From Sitta carolinensis (lineage: Eukaryota; Chordata; Aves; Passeriformes; Sittidae), in the NCBI GenBank assembly GCA_032173965.1, contig CM063283.1:39925743-39989742 (forward strand): a stretch of 64,000 bases of DNA. The letters are read 5' to 3'. Under the pieces are notes generated by a model. That model was not told the origin of the DNA and ran no database searches. It worked only from the letters and a program-made list of their open reading frames with translations. Of the stretch, positions 13,101-26,500 are shown piece after piece (the stretch's first letter is position 1; the number at the start of each line of letters is the position of its first letter). A program made the position numbers and the translations under genes.

Positions 13101-15891
13101 ACTTCATTTTGTGATTGGTTTAAAAAAAGAATTAATAAAATTGGAGTTTCATATAAATATCTATATATATGTATATACACATTCTTATAAAGTTATATCA
13201 GATTTGTTTAATTAGTTCAGCTGAACTAACAGATTGTCATGACTGACATAATGGTGTATAATCAGCAAGTTTCTGTGTTAAAGCTCAGAGCTCCTGTTTA
13301 AAATGAAAGGGAAATGTAGAATCCTTTATGTTTATATTTTGCTATTTGGAGCTGACAATATGAATACAGTCAGTTCAAGAAGATGTAAAATGTGATTCTA
13401 TTAATATTACCTTACATATTAAGTTTATATAATCCTTACATTTCCATTTGTGTCACATTTTGATGCAGAACAAAAAATGTTGCCAGACGTTCTACAATTA
13501 TGTAGTTAAATGGAAAAATGTTATAAAATCCCACAACAAAGAAAATCTAAATGTTTAGTATTTTTATCCTTTTTGACCTAAGTCCAAGAAATTGCAATGA
13601 TAAATCTAAAGAATACGTGCAGCAACAAGTGGAAAGAATAAAATCATGAACTTTTGCATCAGTAATTCACCCAGAATGTAGGCATTTGGCTTCAGTCTAG
13701 TGAAGATACAGGAAAGTGTAAGGGCCTAAAAGTTTTATATGTACATATGTAGGTATATGCCTAAAAGTTTTCATAAGACTCAAAGAGCATGGCTAAGCAG
13801 AATTCTAAAAAATGTCTTTTTAAAAAAAAAAAAATTCCTGACCTCTTTTTCTGTTTTTCTGATCTTCTAAGTACAAATTAGAAGCCAAGGTAAGTAAAGT
13901 AAAAACAGTGAGTAAGTAAAATAATGATTATCCTGTTCTAGCCTTTAGGAAAACTTAAATCTGTTGAAACTTTTCATTAGTATTTCCCTGCTTGTCTCTT
14001 TATTTCCTGATGAATTTCCCACAGGGGAAAAAAATTCTTATTAACTGACTAATGAATACCTGGGTCATAAATATAAATTATGAAGATTCTGTAGACAACT
14101 GTTGTGTACAATGTGAATAATTTAATTCTTCATTAACTCCTTAGAGTGAATATTCTATTATCCTGTCAAGTTTTGATCTTATTAGTAAATTTAATTTAAG
14201 CCTTATAATTCAAATATAATATCAAAACAAACTGAAATAGTTGTATAAATCAAAACATATTAATAATTTTCACAGAATTCCAGCTAAATTCTTAGTTTGT
14301 ACAGACTGATATTTGTCTAACAAAGTCAGTGGTGAAATATCTTTTTATAGCAATTGAGGGCTTGGGTCCTTATAACACAGAAAATGTTTCCTTTGGGACC
14401 CTACCTGATACTGCATTTGTGATTTGCTGCAAGCCTGGTGCATTGATAGCCTGATGTGAGCAATTCAGACCAGTATTTTTTGTTTCATTGCAAAATGGGA
14501 AATGTTAACAATAAGAGAGCTTAGAAAAGCACAACTATAACTAGAACTATATAGTGGACGAAAAATTTGGAATGTATAGTAGCTTAAGATGAGGTAGAAA
14601 AACACATTGTACTGATTGATTAAGATAGTTCTCTTGCTTTTTAATGTACTTTATATATATATATACAATAAATTTTCAAAGATTACCATTCAAGTATCTA
14701 TGTGCTGAATATTTTATTAGAATATTTATGATGATGATAAGTGGAAAAAGCAACAAACTGTTGTTACCTAGTCACAGGATTTGGATTAGCTGAACTGCTT
14801 CACAGGAAACAGAAGAGTGCTCTGATGCTTGGGATAGAGCAGTGAATTGGAAGTACAAAATATGCATATGTGCATTTGTCAGCACATATGGAGACACCAG
14901 AATTCAGGTGGTTTAATCTTCTACTGTATCCTACTTCTACAATTTGGCAAAACATTTGTACTCAACAGAGCAGCTTGCTTGCCTGTCTTCTAGGCTCAGA
15001 CAGAATTTTGAAATTCGGTGCACTCCAGGCTCTCAGAACAACGTCTCAGAAAGACGGAGTGCTTCACAACATGCAGCAGTACCTTCCCTTTCAGAGTGTT
15101 CCAAAAAAAGTTGTGTCCTTTTCATGTTCTTACTGGTTTGAGCCCTCACAACAATTCTCTAAGCAACTACATCTGTTCTATTCTGCATTAAAAAAAATTG
15201 TCTTTCTACAGCTTAATTTGTGTGTTTGAAGTCATTCAGAGCAGAACTGGGGTCTTTTACACACACTTCAGGAATGAGACAGCATTTTCTTCTGTTTGGA
15301 AAAAGTGGGTACTCTTAGTAACTAAATGTGAATATACCATGCATTGTTATTACCATGTCTAAACATGTTTTCATGATAAGAATAATTTGGACAATTACAT
15401 AATGTTGGGACATTGTGTTTTTTAAGTTACAGTCATGATAATTTGTATCATTATGAACATTAAAAGCAAATTTAGTATCTGCTACATATCTGCTATATAT
15501 CTGCTATACATGCTTTTTTCTTTTTTTCTTAATTGGCAAAACAGTCAAGATTTAAATAATTTTCTAACACAGCACTCTTTTTCCTCTAGGTTCAAGTGTT
15601 ATATGTTTTCTTTTAATAGTTCATTTTTCATTCCTTCTAAACTCATAGGCAAGAAACAGGAGTCAAGTCCTTTGTTTGAATATTGCTTGAGTTAACCTGC
15701 TTGACTTAAAATTTCATACTTAGGCAACGTTTGTATCAGGTATCAAGGATTTAGAAATTGCTTACATTCTTATGAAAGCAGTTCTACTATGTGTAAATAT
15801 TTAAGTTTTGGGTGGAACCCCAGTAGAATTCTGGGCCAGCCTAGAAAAGCAGGGTCAGATATTGGGCAGATTAAGTTCCTCAAGACTTTAG
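13101..15891. other. Non-coding AT-rich DNA
   Basis: No gene recognised. Contains short AT-dinucleotide runs near 13160 and 14655 and an 11-base tandem repeat (TATCTGCTAYA, about three copies) at 15476-15512. The 119-codon frame at 14870-15229 has no motif, no splice context and overlaps another frame of similar quality, so it is taken as chance. Confidence 0.5.
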
Positions 15892-16040
15892 GCAGTCAGG
15901 TCTTGAAACACCCTTCCAATCTCTCTGGACAAGTTACTGCATTGATTCACTGCTTTCCTTAGGGAAAAAAATTTCATTCCAGCAAATCTGATCTTACTTG
16001 GTTTAGTTGTGCCCATTGCTCTTCACATTGTGCTTGTTTC
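15892..16040 (-). mobile_element. Old CR1 LINE fragment, minus strand
   Basis: On the plus strand the order GGTCTTGAAACACC, a CTCTCTGGACAAG-like block, then GTTGTGCCCATTGCT matches the reverse complement of the CR1 3' region just upstream of its tail. The sequence is heavily diverged and internal; the CR1 3' terminal repeat is absent. It is an ancient, immobile copy. Confidence 0.55.
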
Positions 16041-16859
16041 AATATTGGAGTAGGCATGCTTGTAACTGCTTTCCTCTAACTTCACACACTTGTCTTTGAG
16101 TACTGTCAAGCAAACTGTTAAATTAGTAGACCTGAAAGATAGCACCAGTTTCTGGATCAGGGCACAAAGCATACTTATGCTGGCATTGTCAAAAACAAAA
16201 CTATAGTCTTCTAATAAATGCAAATGTACAGAGATATCTCAGATGCCTTTATATTGGTCATTCTTAATGTTTGCATTTAGATATCATATTGTCTTTCTCA
16301 TCCACCCCTTCATTTTTCATTTTTTAAAGGGTTTTACGTTCTTAGTTTAAGTAGTTCTTGTTGTCCTACTCCTCTACCTGTTAGGAAATTAATACATAAT
16401 GTACAGGAAACGCTTTTCTTCAAACTTTTACATTACAGTGGAATAGACGGATGACAAAACAGACACCAAAAAAAAGCATCAGTGCTGTGTTTGTTAAAAT
16501 GAAATCTAAGTTTTCATTCTCTCTAAACTTATTATGCTGAGAGCTGGGATTTCACTAAGGGTTCTTATTACACCAAGAAATCTGTTCCTCTGCAGCAGTT
16601 GTGCAATGTCATTTGATTGTATTTTGTAGTGCTCTGCTTACTTGAGAGTTTTGAGGGTTTTTCTTTTTTTTTTTTTTTTTTTAATGTCTTTTTTCCACAA
16701 TGTATTTCCACCTTTTCTGACTTCTGATAAAAGTACTTACAATTTAATGGGTCTTCTAATTGAAGCAAAAGGTGCTTGTTTGTACTTAAAAATAGCTTTC
16801 ATTGAATTTGTCATGTACCGGTAATAGAAGAGCTGTCTTTCTGTTATTAGCACTGCAGA
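16041..16859. other. Non-coding sequence with poly-T tract
   Basis: AT-rich unique sequence with a 19-base T run at 16664-16682. Two 60-66 codon frames on opposite strands across the T run are products of the low complexity. No gene seen. Confidence 0.55.
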
Positions 16860-17290
16860 ATAAACCCATGGTTAATACTTTATTTACACAAACTGAAGAC
16901 GTCGGGCGACCTTGAAGGCGCATTGTGTTCAGTGCCCTTTTTATAACCTTAATTACTAGGGAATACAGCGCTTTAAAGAAAGACTAACATTTCACTTTAA
17001 CATCCACGATAATCTATTAAAAAGCCAGCTAAGCCAGCCCCCAAATACAGAGAAATGTTATTACATGCTCAGCTAGCTGTCAAGGGGCCATGAGTCAGTG
17101 GCTTACAGTTATCAAAAGTAACAAGGTTGTTCAGAATTTCATCCAACAAAGCCAGCCAGCTTATGAAGGGATTAAGCACTCTTTGATTAGAACAAATGGA
17201 ACACATCCTGCCCTTTTAATTAGCATTCCCTTTCACTTGGTTTAGTCTGGTAATTTGATACTCTTACTAGCCAATGCAAGAAAAGACTCA
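16860..17290. promoter_or_regulatory. Candidate conserved non-coding element / enhancer
   Basis: Its composition differs from the surroundings: about six CpGs fall within roughly 120 bases (ACGTCGGGCGACC near 16900, then GGCGCA, AGCGCT, CACGAT) in a region otherwise depleted of CpG. It contains an AP-1 consensus TGAGTCA at 17091-17097, a TCF/LEF-like CTTTGATT at 17181-17188 and a homeodomain-type TTAATTAG at 17216-17223, with no repeat similarity and no open frame. This is the profile of developmental enhancers in vertebrate gene deserts. Conservation cannot be tested from one sequence, so this is inference. Confidence 0.35.
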
Positions 17291-18506
17291 GTTATGTCCT
17301 ACCCATGAGTATTATAATGGTAGTATATTAGTGTGCACTAGCTAAATTGTGAGAAATCTTAGAGATCATGCTCAAAGTCCTATGAAAATCCCAAGGGCAT
17401 AATGTCAACAGAGTGTAATAATATTTAATGCAATGTGTGACAGCAGACTCCAAGAGCCTTTAGGCACAATATATTGCCCTGAGGCCACAGTCTTTCTACC
17501 TTCTACCCTAGACAACCAAAAAGATTTTATATCATCTTTATTGCTATTTTAGAAGTTTATATTTTAATTTGTCACTTAAGTCAGACACAACAAAATGTGT
17601 TTCCAGTGGTGAAGAAATGAGTGAAAAATATATTGAAAATTATGAAGTGTTCAAATGAAGACAGTTTGGTGTGGAAGCACTCACACTTTCCATGTTGAAA
17701 ATCAAGAAGAAAGTTGTTTCATTAGAACACAAATACTGGCACCTTAATTTTGTACTGCCTTTCCTCACCCTTTCCCTGTCCTCCTCTCCCTCTCTTGGTA
17801 CCTCAGTGTGGATTGGTATTTGATAAAGATTGAAGAAATTAGGGCTGTGACACCTGCTCTCCATCTTTCAGTTGTGCCGAACTCCACATGATACACTGAA
17901 TAATCACTGGATGAAATGGTCATCAATGTTTTTCAATCTGCCTGCCTTCTCTGATACTTTTCATTGACATGCATTCGAAATAAACCCCACTGTATGTTGT
18001 CCCTCTTTGTCTCAAAACAACTGCTTGATGTGTATTTGAGAATGTCATCCCACTCACCCATATCCTATCATTCCCTCCTTTGTTCTGTCCTTTCTTCTGT
18101 ATGATACTAAGTGCAAAATATCCAGGTTTGTTTAGCATAAATAGTGGTGACAGTCAGCTCATGTTTCAAGAGCAGCTGCTCATCTCCTACTCTCCACCCA
18201 CCAGACATCACCCCTTCCTCAGATCTGCCCTATGATCTGCTTGCATAATCACTCCCTAATGCAGTTCAATCAAAATTATCTGTGTTAGAAAAGTTCTAAC
18301 TTTTAAAGAGTTTGAGTTAACCAAAATTATATTGACTTAATGGTTTATTTGGGAAGTAAGTATAATGAATGCCCATTAAATATTCAAATTTTACTTTTAT
18401 CTTCTGTATTTCTCATTCCTAAAAATACAGAAGCAGCATAGTATTTGATTTATATGATCTTCTGCTAGACCACAAAACAACTAATTTAAAAATATAAATT
18501 TTTTTT
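17291..18506. other. Non-coding sequence, nothing recognised
   Basis: AT-rich unique DNA. Minus-strand frames of 74 and 71 codons (17640-17864, 17923-18138) lack any domain signature. No repeats beyond short homopolymers. Confidence 0.5.
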
Positions 18507-18546
18507 AAGGTCCCTTCCAACCCAAGCCATTCTGTTTTACTATGAT
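18507..18546 (+). mobile_element. CR1 3' tail fragment
   Basis: AAGGTCCCTTCCAACCCAAG followed by a CATTCTGTTTT-ACTATGAT-like end reproduces the last 40 or so bases of CR1 LINEs in plus orientation. It is a severely 5'-truncated insertion or a remnant of one; the body upstream is not recognisable. Confidence 0.7.
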
Positions 18547-21500
18547 GAACTGGAATTAGATTTCATGCATAGTCTCCCAAAACTATCACTATGTCTCCCA
18601 CCACACCTTTGTTGTCTTGAAGTAGAGCATTGAAGCAGACAATATAATGTACATTTTTGTAGATATTTAGACCTTCTTTTTCAGATCACGTCAGGACTTT
18701 GGACTCACTAAAAATACATGAGGAAACTTAGTTAGCACTCCTCTCAAATTCTGTAAGTGGGCCCTATTTTCTTAGGGCAGAAGAGCAGAATGTTTGGTGT
18801 CTCTGCAGTACAAGATTTAAGAAAGTCTGCTGCGAATTACATAGAGTAGCCTGGGTTTTGTTCATTGGCCATTTTGTTGGTTCATTTTGTTCATTCACTT
18901 TTACTGCAAGTGCTTCACCTCTTATTGGGTTATTTGCCTGCCTACAGGCAGGAAGCAGTATAAATTACTGTAAAAATCTGTAGTAGCTGAAACTGCACTC
19001 TTCTCTTAACACAGCTCTTGCCCCTTTCTACAGTCTGTATTTTTGTGTGACTCCTGACAGAAATATTCAAAGGATACGCTTCAAATTCACTTTTCAGACC
19101 CCAGCAATATCCTAAATAATTTTATAAGGCAAATTGTGCATGCTTAAAAAGCCTACATTCTAAGAGACAATTCTAGTCCATTTTCAAGGGTAATATTTAA
19201 AAAAACACCCCAAACAACAGCAACAAAATTCAATATGGAAATTCTTTCTGAAGATTAAAAAAAATAAAATTATTTTCCCTTGAGAATGAATAAACTTCAG
19301 AGAACAGATCAGTATAGGGTTTTTTAAATTAAGAGGAATTTTTTTTTAATGAAGGAAGAAATCTCAGATTGACTGTCTAAAGTAAGATCCTTTGTAATGA
19401 TGTACGAAATACCACCACAATGATTTTTCTCCTTGATGCTTATTTTTAGAGGATGATGGGCATGTTTTGGTTGAGCATAATAATTTAAGTCATGCACATC
19501 ATTGTACTTTCTTATAATTTGATTTCTTGTTTCTTGTTTTCCAGTGTTAGTTGTTGGGGATTTTTTTAATGTAACCTGGGATGTAAAAATCATTTGAAAA
19601 TGACAAACCACTCAATTTCAGGTAGACATTTTCAAAAAGAAATTTTCTTGAAGGATGAAACATAATGAATTTAAGTGAAATAATTTCTTTTTTTTTCTTC
19701 TTTTTGTAGAGGCTTTTAAGACATTTAATGTTCTATGAAATAATACTTTCTAGATTGCGTTTCACTAATAGATGAATAACATAGAATTAAAGTAATTGAA
19801 TAAAAGCCATAAGGTAGTCATTTAGTTTCAAGAATGTTAGTATAGAAACAGCTTGGATTAGCTGCAGGATGAAATATAAAAATAATAATAGACGACATCA
19901 TAGGGAAAGTGGAAAAGAGACAAACAATCGTATTCATGAATTAATACAGAATGTGAGAAAAGGTGAAAAAGAATGATATAATTGTGTTTTATACATTTCT
20001 GTAGATAAGTTCTTTCATATGTCAGGATTGAACATAGAGAAATACTAGAAATATAAAAAAAATACTGTTTCATCTCTCTTTTACGTGTGCCATAAACACC
20101 TACTAAAGAATTAATTACACAAAAACAAGGAAGGGTACATTTGTCATTTGCTAATATGACTAAAAAAACCACTTTGATTTCATCTGTAAATCTACACACA
20201 TCAGATGGAAAAAAACCCGGTGGAGTAAGATCGAACAAATAAATTACCTGGGAACAATTCAGTTGCTAGGATATTTTGTTTGTGTCCCACACCCCTCCAT
20301 CCACACATAAAGACAAAGGCAGTGTGTGTGATCTGACTCACACACATTTGTGTGTATTTACAACGATCCACATACATAAATATACTAGAGCGAAACATAT
20401 AAGGAGACTCTCCCCTAAAGGTGGAAATATTTTTTTATCTTACCAGCTATTGAGTTGTGCTCACTTGTCCTCAGCCGATTGCTCATTTGCCTCATAGATA
20501 CAAACAATGAAATCCAATGATAAACTAATACAAGTTATATTAACAATTCGTACAACTTCAAAAAAAAAAAGAGAAAAATATCAATTTTTAATCTTTATCA
20601 ATGTCATTCAGTCTTCCTGGTGTCTTCTGAAGGGGAAATTTTAAAGAAAATAATATTTTTTTAATAGAAAATATTTGAAAATTCAAAATATGGTGGTTTA
20701 TTTAGAAGTGAATCTGTATGTTTGCAGATTTAAAGGAGTTCAGACTGTGTTTTCAATTAAGTTTGGTGGAGATCAACTTCAGCTGTACGGTAAACAAATG
20801 GGCTACAAGACTTTGGAGTGTGCATATGATGAAAACGGAGGGATATAAAAGGGTTGCATTAGAGTAATGTCTAATGATTACTAAATAAAGGAGAAATGAA
20901 AGAAGCCAGTTAAAGATTAAACAATATATCTCTACTTAACCTCGAATGGGAAACACAAATATTTGTTATTGAAATTCATAACTTATGATTACAGATTTGA
21001 TGCATTTATGTATTGATGTACTAATTTATTATACATTGCATGTATAAAAAATAATGCTAATTTAATTATGCCTGATCAAGTTAATAGAGGAGGGAAGAAC
21101 TGAAATTGCTTTCCTGGGAATGTCATAAAAGCTTCATATAACAAAAAGGAAAAATAAGTTATACAGAATAGAACAGGCTATTGTATTAGAAGTTTAAGGT
21201 AGTTTAAGGTTTATCACAAAACATGAATCCTTCTACTTGTTTTTGAAGGCACTGAATTGATAAAGGATATTAATAAGAAATTAATGTTTCAAAGGAATGC
21301 ATCATTACAAAACCATTCTGAAATAACTTCAATGATAATACTACAACAATAAGACTGTTTAAGGGCTTGGTAGGATGTTGAGTGTTTCATCTATGGTTAG
21401 CTTTGTATGAATATTTAAAGATGTGTGAATACATTTGGATTACATTACAAAATTATTTTTCTTATCCAATCATTAAACATTTTCTTCCTGAAAATACAGA

Positions 21501-21638
21501 CACAATTCTTTCTTTTATTTTTTTGGTTTTATATGTTACCTAACTTGCTGATATTCTGTAGGTGTTAAGATGCTCTACCACATTTATCAAATTTTAAATT
21601 GTAATCTGTACAGTTTGTATGGCACAGTATACCTACAG

Positions 21639-21641
<3 letters not shown>
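18547..21641. other. Non-coding AT-rich DNA
   Basis: No gene recognised. The 126-codon minus-strand frame at 19858-20238 is Phe/Tyr/Ser-rich, as expected from AT-rich DNA, with no recognisable motif. At 20323-20346 TGTGTGTGA and TCACACACA form a perfect 9-bp inverted repeat around a 6-base loop. A 7-bp inverted repeat (CCTGCCT/AGGCAGG, 2-base loop) sits near 18945. Confidence 0.5.

Positions 21642-21671
<30 letters not shown>
21642..21671. repeat. Poly-A homopolymer, 30 nt
   Basis: Thirty uninterrupted A. No AATAAA signal or gene-like sequence lies just upstream, so it does not look like a processed pseudogene tail. Confidence 0.95.
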
Positions 21672-21673
<2 letters not shown>

Positions 21674-23500
21674 AAATGTAAAATCTCAGGAAAACACACT
21701 TCTTTTAATAACCTAGAAAATGCCATTCGAGCATAACAGAAGATATGTGTTCACAACAACTTTAGAGATCCAATTTTTGAAAACTCTAGGCGCTTCAAGT
21801 GAAAGAATTGATTCTACTGCAGTTAAGATAAATCATATAATTATTATATTATTCTTCCTGTTACTTATTTTAAGTGATAAATTGTGTAGACAGAGGTGTA
21901 AGTATAATAGACTGGTGTATTCCTAAATTTCTCAAATAGGCATGATTTGCAATCAAAATTCCTGCAAACTCTTGAAAGCTCAAAGAAGTATTGATAGAAA
22001 CTATTTTACTTAAGTAAAATACTGCTACTAGCTCTAAATTTGGCAGGAATCATGACTCCACAGATACTCCTTAAGGAAATACTCTGTGGTACTGGTAGTG
22101 TGACAGCAAAAAGATAACTGCAATGCTCACAGGAGAGCTGATGCTCTCTCTAATCACAGCCATTTGATGTTCTGTGCAATCCTAGGCATTCACATTCACG
22201 TCCATGGTTTCTGAGCTGTGTCACCACAGCATTGCTCAGGATACTGGCTGTGCTGGTAATCTTTGGGTGCCATGGATCCTTCTAACATCAGTTTATCTAG
22301 CAACTTTGAGGAAACTATACATGAGTGGTGCAGAGGAGTCTAGTGTGTTGGAAAACTTCCACTCAGGAGTGAAAGAAGGAAAAGAAAGAAGTTGGAAAGC
22401 ATTTTTGAGTTCCCTAACATTCAACGAGGGGAACAATTTGACATTTACTTTTAGGCCTACAATTTAGTTTAAGGCACAGTTGATAACAGTACATATGACT
22501 ACAAATTGAGCAGTTTGGTATCATATTGAATTTTCTTTTAATTCTTATTGAATATACAAATTGTCTGCAATTGTCTGCAGAGCTACATTTTACAGAGGTG
22601 GAAAATTTGGCCTTGCAGGCAGATATTTTGGATAAGACTTTTGTTACACATCTGTACTTTTCAACACTTATCTGAAATGTCAACACTTATCTCAATTCTC
22701 CATATATTATTATTTGTTGTATTATTCAAATGCCATTTTTTATTATTGTTTTCCTAAAACAGACTTTTATTTGTGAAAGAAGTTGCAATACTGTATTCAT
22801 AATTTCAAGTGACATAGTATATAGAATAGTGTATGCAAAAATACAGTATAGAAAAAAAAGGTAAAATTACAGCTCTTACATTTCTTTTTACTAGAATTAG
22901 TTACTCAGCAGAATCAGTTCTATACTAACTGACTAATAAAAGTAAAACACATCCTACTCATGTGCTGACATATATCTCTCTAACAAATATTGAGTACTAG
23001 ATTTTAAAAAGGCCAGAAGCAAGTTTGATGGTTTATGGCTTTGAAGGGTGAGGTCTATTGTCTATCCCAGAAAATTAAGAAGAACATGGTTCATTGGTCC
23101 TGAGGACAAAGAACATGGAAATTATTTAATCCATACTGTTATAATCACTGGCTCTGATAAACAGATTTGTTCTGTTGAAAGAGATAGGAGCAATCTTTTC
23201 AGCAGCAGTGTATTCTTGTGCTTAGTCTTGGGAATACCTGAGGTTTTAACACAAAAGCACTGCTTGACCTGGACCAAATCTATGCTAACTGTTGAATAGT
23301 TTGGTCTTGTGCCCAGGCCAGCTCAGCATTTTAAGTAAAGATATAGCTGACTAATTTCTAGTCCTTACACACTAACACTGTCCAGTGAAAGAAACAGGAA
23401 GGACTTCTCTAAAAAAACCACCCTGAAATCCCTCATCCTAATATCCATCATTCTCTTTCCTATTAAAAAGAAAATCTACCAACTAAACATTACTCACAGT

Positions 23501-23501
<1 letters not shown>
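21672..23501. other. Non-coding sequence with small direct duplications
   Basis: No gene seen. Short adjacent duplications occur at about 22558-22580 (AATTGTCTGC twice) and 22671-22692 (CAACACTTATCT twice). The segment 22130-22400 is somewhat less AT-rich but carries no recognisable exon; its 87-codon frame has no motif. Confidence 0.5.

Positions 23502-23542
<41 letters not shown>
23502..23542. repeat. Poly-A homopolymer, 41 nt
   Basis: Forty-one uninterrupted A followed by a further A-rich stretch with CCC/CCA interruptions. There is no LINE or pseudogene body upstream that would explain it as a retroposition tail. Confidence 0.95.
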
Positions 23543-23543
<1 letters not shown>

Positions 23544-26500
23544 ACCCAAAACCTAGAGAAAAAAACCCAAGAAAACCAAAAAACCTACTACTTAGCCAAT
23601 AATTTTGTTTTCCCAAGCAGACATGTAGTAGACATGTCTCTCTGATTAGTATGGGTCATTTTCAGTTTATATATTTATCCAATGATATAACAAATTTAAA
23701 AACAAAAAAAAATTATACCATAACATTTAAGTTTTCGTTTTCTTTCTTATAAAAGGTTTAACTGATGTTTTGTGACACTGGAAAAAGACCAATTGTAACT
23801 GTTAATGTTCCAAGGTATGTTTCAGATTGTTATGTTTTTTTTTTGCGGAAGTTCTATGAAAATTCTAATATTAAGCAAGGGTTACATTGATCTGCTGGTA
23901 GATTGGATACTGGATGAAGTTAACATTGGTTCTCTTACTTTTTCCAGGACAGCAGTGTTGGGCATATGTGAAGCAGGATCATTTATTTGCTGTCAGTGAA
24001 TACGTACTTTATCAGATCATAGTTACTGCTACCCAAAATAGCTCTCACATTTTTTAAAACCCATTTCACTCTTCATTTGTCAGAAGTTTGATTAATAAAC
24101 ATAGGCAATCCTTTATATCTGGCAGCTTTACATCTCAGTGTGAAAGGCATGTCTCATTTAGTTTTAGTTGTTTAGCTTCATATGCCTAATTATACTAGTA
24201 TAATAGAAACACAAAATTTTAGAAAAAAAGCTGCCCCCAAAATCTTATGAAACCTGCAGCTGTTTCAACATTTCATTATTTCTGTAATATTTCTGAGATA
24301 TTTTAATAATAAAGAAGGAAATTGCTATTTTAAAAGCAGTAAAAATTAGTTGGTGAAACATTTCTTTTGTATGTGGTTGCATATTCCAAATGCCATATGC
24401 CTCTAATGTAATTCTTTCATAAGTTTAAGAATCTTGAGAAATATAATTATATAATGATATTGGCCACTACATTTTTAATATTCTTTTTTGTTTGTCAGAA
24501 GAAATTGTATATTTTTAAAATGCATTGGGATTAAGATTCCTACTGTGCTAGAGAATTTTGCAAGTAACCAGTGTACTAAGAAGTTATTAAAACTGGGTTG
24601 GAGATAGAAGACATAAATATTGATTGTAGGAAAAGAACAAGAGAGGCTTTCTTTTCAGGATGCAGACAGGTATATTGTCTTAACTGTGCCATTGATATGC
24701 ATTGTGCCTTTTGGGGCATTTCTTGAGAAATGGCCTGGTAAAGGAAGTACTCCAAAGAACAGAAGTAAAACTGCACTATGCCACACGTAAAAGGAGATTA
24801 ACTCATACATGGATTTAGGAAATCTTTTATATGCATGAGTCATGGGTTTTATTTCCAGAATTAAAATGTAGGAAATCAATCTCAAAGAAGGAAGCACTTA
24901 GCTGTTTGACAATTTTTCTTTTCTTATTAACCTCTTATTAGAAATAACTTCCTCACATGCCACACATATCTTCATTTACATATTTTTAAACGTTTTCTTT
25001 TTCCCAAGAAGATCTCTTTTGTTAAGGCTTCATTTTCAACTGATGAGATCAATGAATACCACACTGGTGTATTTTCTGTATGTGTTGCCGAAGATTAGCA
25101 TAGATTGGGCTGCACTTGACAGGGCTTGAGGGCAGTCACACCTTCCACTGCCTATGCCCAGCCCCTCTGTAGCTCTTCCCACCCTGGAGTAGTACTCCAG
25201 GGCACATATAGCCTTCTTTGGCAGCCACCCTGAGATAATTTTATAGAATTTTAGAAGCTTTGTGTGTGATTGTGTCATGTCATGAATGTGTCATGCAATG
25301 GATGTGCATCCAATAAAGAAAAATGTAGCTTGTTTGCAGATTTGGAGGAAGAAAATCCCATCCACTCAAACTAAACTTAGGATGACCCCTGTTTCTGGAA
25401 CCCAATGAAGTCATATTGTCTTTTCCCACCAATTTCTAAAAGCCTTCACAGTTTCTTAGAAGTAACTGGGAACCTAAAGTTTGGATAGACTGGATCCATG
25501 ATAAAACTGATGCAAGGGTTTAATGGTAAAAAGATGCAGACACTGAATAGTGTAGGATAACATGACAGGAGAAAAAGTTAAGTTGGCACAAGATATGATA
25601 TCTCAGATAGTTGTAAATTCCTGTGTTCAGATTCCTGAAATTCAGAAGTGAATGTCTGTGACTCATCTCATGTCCTTGTGTCAGCTGCCCATAGTATTTC
25701 CTTTGTATATTCTCTGTGCATGCCCAAAAGTTTTGCGAAACTCAATTATTTATACTGAATCAGACCATATATACTTAAAAATCATGGAAAGTTGTCTAAA
25801 TTTACATGAAACAGAAGACAATTTTAGTTTTGACAGATGCAGTTTGCAGTATTGACGCTCCAGTTAAGCTTCAAATCCATTCAAAAAATAAATGCTCTTT
25901 TTCAGGTATTTATGAACAAGAGATAGTTAATTGAAAAATTTCTGGAACTCTGATGTTTCATGACTTTTAAAAACTGTCACATCTCAAAAGGCTTTCTTAA
26001 TAATAGAAGATGGATTAGAACTGGCCCTAATGTTTACAGAAAAAATGCACTGAAAGTGAACAACCAGTTGACTATGCACACAGTATTTTTGCTGCTAGGG
26101 AAAAAAAAAAAAAAACAAACCAGAAAACTACACCTAAACAAATTCTTCATATAATCTTGAATAAAGAAGTGGTTTGAAATTTGAAAAAACATATGATTCT
26201 TTATTTCTTGTACATAAATATTCCATTGATGAATCTACCCTCTGGAATTTGTGTTGAAATATCATAATCTGAGCAAGTATTAGTGAATATTCCTAGACAA
26301 TGAAGAATGAACTCATAAATGTGAGCAATTATACTTAATTTCTTATTCTCCTAAGCTACATTCATGCTTTGAGCACTGTTAGATAAGGTTACTATTAATA
26401 ATAAAATATTCAATATCCCTTCACTACTCTTCCTGCCCTAAGAATTATTTGCTCCAAAGATCAAATATCGAATTCTAATGACACGATTAACAGCAAATGT

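Noticed and set aside
14870..15229. 119-codon plus-strand frame
   Set aside because: Overlaps another frame of similar quality; no domain signature or exon boundaries.
19858..20238. 126-codon minus-strand frame
   Set aside because: Phe/Tyr/Ser-rich composition typical of AT-rich DNA, no motif, no splice or promoter context.
23502..23542. Poly-A as the tail of a processed pseudogene
   Set aside because: No polyadenylation signal or gene-like sequence just upstream.
25087..25105. GAAGATTAGCAT resembles part of U6 snRNA
   Set aside because: Match is about 12 bases only; the flanking U6 sequence is absent.
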